Positions 60,281-64,000 of a stretch of 64,000 nt of DNA are shown here, in pieces (position 1 is the first letter of the stretch; each line of letters starts with the position of its first letter). Made by a program: the position numbers and the translations under genes. The stretch is from Nannobrachium achirus (lineage: Eukaryota > Chordata > Actinopteri > Myctophiformes > Myctophidae), in assembly GCA_963921795.1 (NCBI GenBank), contig OY997657.1, positions 24,469,036 through 24,533,035 of the forward strand, given 5' to 3'. The notes beneath the pieces are model-generated. The model searched no databases. It worked only from the letters and a program-made list of their open reading frames with translations, and was not told the DNA's origin.

Positions 60281-63200
60281 GTAATATTTGTCGAATTTAT
60301 TATAAATTATTGTCACTGTAAAACAGGTTGGGAATATTTTTAGAGTTACTTAGGTACATCATGAACAAGGTGATATAGTTGTTTTATGGTAACAAACCTT
60401 CCTAATTTTTATCTGATTTTATACTATTTGCTGTATAGCTAATGGATTATGGTAATATTTGTCGAATTTATTATAAATTATTGGCACTGTAAAACAGGTT
60501 GGGAATATTTTTAGAGGTACTTAGGTACATCATGAACAAGGTGATATAGTTGTTTTATGGTAACAAACCTTCCTAATTTTTATCTGATTTTATACTATTT
60601 GCTGTATAGCGAATGGATTATGGTAATATTTGTCGAATTTATTATAAATTATTCGCACTGTAAAACAGGTTGGGAATTTTTTTAGAGTTACTTAGGTACA
60701 TCATGAACAAGGTGATATAGTTGTTTTATGGTAACAAACCTTCCTAATTTTTATCTGATTTTATACTATTTGCTGTATAGCGAATGGATTATGGTAATAT
60801 TTGTCGAATTTATTAAAAATTATTGGCACTGTAAAACAGGTTGGGAATTTTTTTAGAGTTACTTAGGTACATCATGAACAAGGTGATATAGTTGTTTTAT
60901 GGTAACAAACCTTCCTAATTTTTATCTGATTTTATACTATTTGCTGTATAGCGAATGGATTATGGTAATATTTGTCGAATTTATTATAAATTATTCGCAC
61001 TGTAAAACAGGTTGGGACTTTTTTTAGAGTTACTTAGGTACATCATGAACAAGGTGATATAGTTGATTTATGGTAACAAACCTTCTTAATTTTTATCTGA
61101 TTTTATACTATTTGCTGTATAGCGAATGGATTATGGTAATATTTGACGAATTTATTAAAAATTATTGGCACTGTAAAACAGGTTGGGAATTTTTTTAGAG
61201 GTACTTAGGTCCATCATGAACAAGGTTATATAGTTGATTTATGGTAACAAACCTTCTTAATTTGTATCTGATTTTATACTATTTGCTGTATAGCGAATGG
61301 ATTATGGTAATATTTGACGAATTTATTAAAAAATATTGGCACTGTAAAACAGGTTGGGAATTTTTTTAGAGGTACTTAGGTACATCATGAACAAGGTGAT
61401 ATAGTTGATTTATGGTAACAAACCTTCTTAATTTTTATCTGATTGTATACTATTTGCTGTATAGCGAATGGATTATGGTAATATTTGTCGAATTTATTAA
61501 AAATTATTGGCACTGTAAAACAGGTTGGGAATTTTTTTAGAGGTACTTAGGTACATCATGAACAAGGTGATATAGTTGATTTATGGTAACAAACCTTCTT
61601 AATTTTTATCTGATTTTATACTATTTGCTGTATAGCGAATGGATTATGGTAATATTTGACGAATTTATTAAAAATTATTGGCACTGTAAAACAGGTTGGG
61701 AATTTTTTTAGAGGTACTTAGGTCCATCATGAACAAGGTTATATAGTTGATTTGTGGTAACAAACCTTCTTAATTTGTATCTGATTTTATACTATTTGCT
61801 GTATAGCGAATGGATTATGGTAATATTTGACGAATTTATTAAAAAATATTGGCACTGTAAAACAGGTTGGGAATTTTTTTAGAGGTACTTGGGTACATCA
61901 TGAACAAGGTGATATAGTTGATTTATGGTAACAAACCTTCTTAATTTTTATCTGATTGTATACTATTTGCTGTATAGCGAATGGATTATGGTAATATTTG
62001 TCGAATTTATTATAAATTATTGGCACTGTAAAACAGGTTGGGATTTTTTTAGAGGTACTTAGGTACACCATGAACAAGGTGACATAGTTGTTTTATGGTA
62101 ACAAACTTCTTAATTTTTATCTGATTTTATACTATTTGCGGTATAGCGAATGGATTATGGTAATATTTGTCGAATTTATTATAAATTATTGTCACTGTAA
62201 AACAGGTTGGGAATATTTTTAGAGGTACTTAGGTACATCATGAACAAGGTGACATAGTTGTTTTATGGTAACAAACCTTCCTAATTTTTATCTGATTTTA
62301 TACTATTTGCTGTATAGCTAATGGATTATGGTAATATTTGTCGAATTTATTATAAATTATTGGCACTGTAAAACAGGTTGGGATTTTTTTTAGAGGTACT
62401 TAGGTACATCATGAACAAGGTGATATAGTTGTTTTATGGTAACAAACCTTCCTAATTTTTATCTGATTTTATACTATTTGCTGTATAGCGAATGGATTAT
62501 GGTAATATTTGTCGAATTTATTATAAATTATTCGCACTGTAAAACAGGTTGGGAATTTTTTTAGAGTTACTTAGGTACATCATGAACAAGGTGATATAGT
62601 TGTTTTATGGTAACAAACCTTCCTAATTTTTATCTGATTTTATACTATTTGCTGTATAGCGAATGGATTATGGTAATATTTGTCGAATTTATTAAAAATT
62701 ATTGGCACTGTAAAACAGGTTGGGAATTTTTTTAGAGTTACTTAGGTACATCATGAACAAGGTGATATAGTTGTTTTATGGTAACAAACCTTCCTAATTT
62801 TTATCTGATTTTATACTATTTGCTGTATAGCGAATGGATTATGGTAATATTTGTCGAATTTATTATAAATTATTCGCACTGTAAAACAGGTTGGGACTTT
62901 TTTTAGAGTTACTTAGGTACATCATGAACAAGGTGATATAGTTGTTTTATGGTAACAAACCTTCCTAATTTTTATCTGATTTTATACTATTTGCTGTATA
63001 GCGAATGGATTATGGTAATATTTGACGAATTTATTAAAAATTATTGGCACTGTAAAACAGGTTGGGAATTTTTTTAGAGGTACTTAGGTACATCATGAAC
63101 AAGGTGATATAGTTGTTTTATGGTAACAAACCTTCCTAATTTTTATCTGATTTTATACTATTTGCTGTATAGCGAATGGATTATGGTAATATTTGTCGAA

Positions 63201-64000
63201 TTTATTATAAATTATTCGCACTGTAAAACAGGTTGGGACTTTTTTTTAGAGTTACTTAGGTACATCATGAACAAGGTGATATAGTTGTTTTATGGTAACA
63301 AACCTTCCTAATCTTTATCTGATTTTATACTATTTGCTGTATAGCTAATGGATTATGGTAATATTTGTCGAATTTATTATAAATTATTGGCACTGTAAAA
63401 CAGGTTGGGATTTTTTTTAGAGGTACTTAGGTACATCATGAACAAGGTGATATAGTAGTTTTATGGTAACAAACCTTCCTAATTTTTATCTGATTTTATA
63501 CTATTTGCTGTATAGCGAATGGATTATGGTAATATTTGACGAATTTATTAAAAATTATTGGCACTGTAAAACAGGTTGGGATTTTTTTAGAGGTACTTAG
63601 GTACATCATGAACAAGGTGATATAGTTGATTTATGGTAACAAACCTTCTTAATTTTTATCTGATTTTATACTATTTGCTGTATAGCGAATGGATTATGGT
63701 AATATTTGACGAATTTATTAAAAATTATTGGCACTGTAAAACAGGTTGGGAATTTTTTTAGAGGTACTTAGGTACACCATGAACAAGGTGACATAGTTGT
63801 TTTATGGTAACAAACTTCTTAATTTTTATCTGATTTTATACTATTTGCTGTATAGCGAATGGATTATGGTAATATTTGACGAATTTATTAAAAATTATTG
63901 GCACTGTAAAACAGGTTGGGAATTTTTTTAGAGGTACTTAGGTACATCATGAACAAGGTGATATAGTTGTTTTATGGTAACAAACCTTCCTAATTTTTAT
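60281..64000 (-). repeat. 170/171-bp satellite array, inverted orientation (about 22 copies, runs off the window)
   Basis: The same monomer as at 41635-59010 but reverse-complemented, starting abruptly at 'ggtaatatttgtcgaattta'. A block at 60285-61050 is repeated 1,879 bp (11 monomers) downstream: AGCTAATGG at 60437/62316 and GGGACTTTT at 61014/62893. A three-monomer 513-bp repeat lies at about 61140-62000 (GGTCCATCATG at 61208/61721). Its multimers are different from those of the forward array. Confidence 0.97.

Noticed and set aside
41635-64000. CENP-B box in the satellite monomer
   Set aside because: The TTCG words present (attcgctatacagcaaat, attcgacaaat) lack the required downstream A and CGGG positions.

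Overview
The window looks like vertebrate, most likely teleost fish, nuclear DNA. It has long CA/GT, GA and GACA microsatellites and many short TIR transposons (hAT-type, Mutator-like, TTAA-type). It also has fish-style tRNA SINEs, the 3' end of an L2-type LINE, very sparse coding sequence and more than 20 kb of satellite DNA. Nothing suggests a prokaryotic or viral genome.

The only protein-coding exon I recognise is the first coding exon of asap2 (an Arf GTPase-activating protein) on the minus strand at 17789-17914. It ends in a consensus splice donor, and a CpG-rich stretch lies upstream at about 17915-18360. The gene reads toward lower coordinates, so about 1-17788 should be its first intron. 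I found no second asap2 exon there. That intron is full of mobile elements: three related hAT MITEs (1703-1974, 2517-2923, 16144-16426), another hAT-like element (5574-5870), a 3'-truncated LINE (about 3200-3560), a foldback element carrying telomere-like repeats (9001-9296), and a TIR element carrying a RecQ-helicase fragment (11163-11710).

From 18.4 to 39.9 kb I see mostly intergenic repeats. These include two clear SINEs, a tandem 434-bp dispersed repeat, a 1.05-kb TACTGTACYT satellite, and a 290-bp GACA/GACT block. At 35.5-37.8 kb a dense mosaic carries many CCATATATGG (CArG-type) sites, a 230-bp promoter-like tandem module and GC-rich repeat copies. A MITE with TIRs of about 120 bp (37864-38203) and a 41-bp near-perfect palindrome (38339-38379) follow. 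One possible but unrecognised exon ends at a splice donor at 30513.

From 39.87 kb the sequence becomes tandem DNA. A 46-bp-type minisatellite (39868-41210) is followed by a GC-rich unique segment (41211-41634). A 17.4-kb array of a 170/171-bp AT-rich satellite then runs in one orientation (41635-59010), followed by a 1.27-kb CpG-dense island with its own ~115-bp repeats and a T/AT tract (59011-60280). The same satellite then continues in the opposite orientation to the window end (60281-64000). The array has multimeric (higher-order) periods of 2,728, 2,393 and 3,932 bp. It is a good candidate centromeric, pericentromeric or rDNA-spacer satellite. The GC island at the inversion point is the most unusual part of the window.
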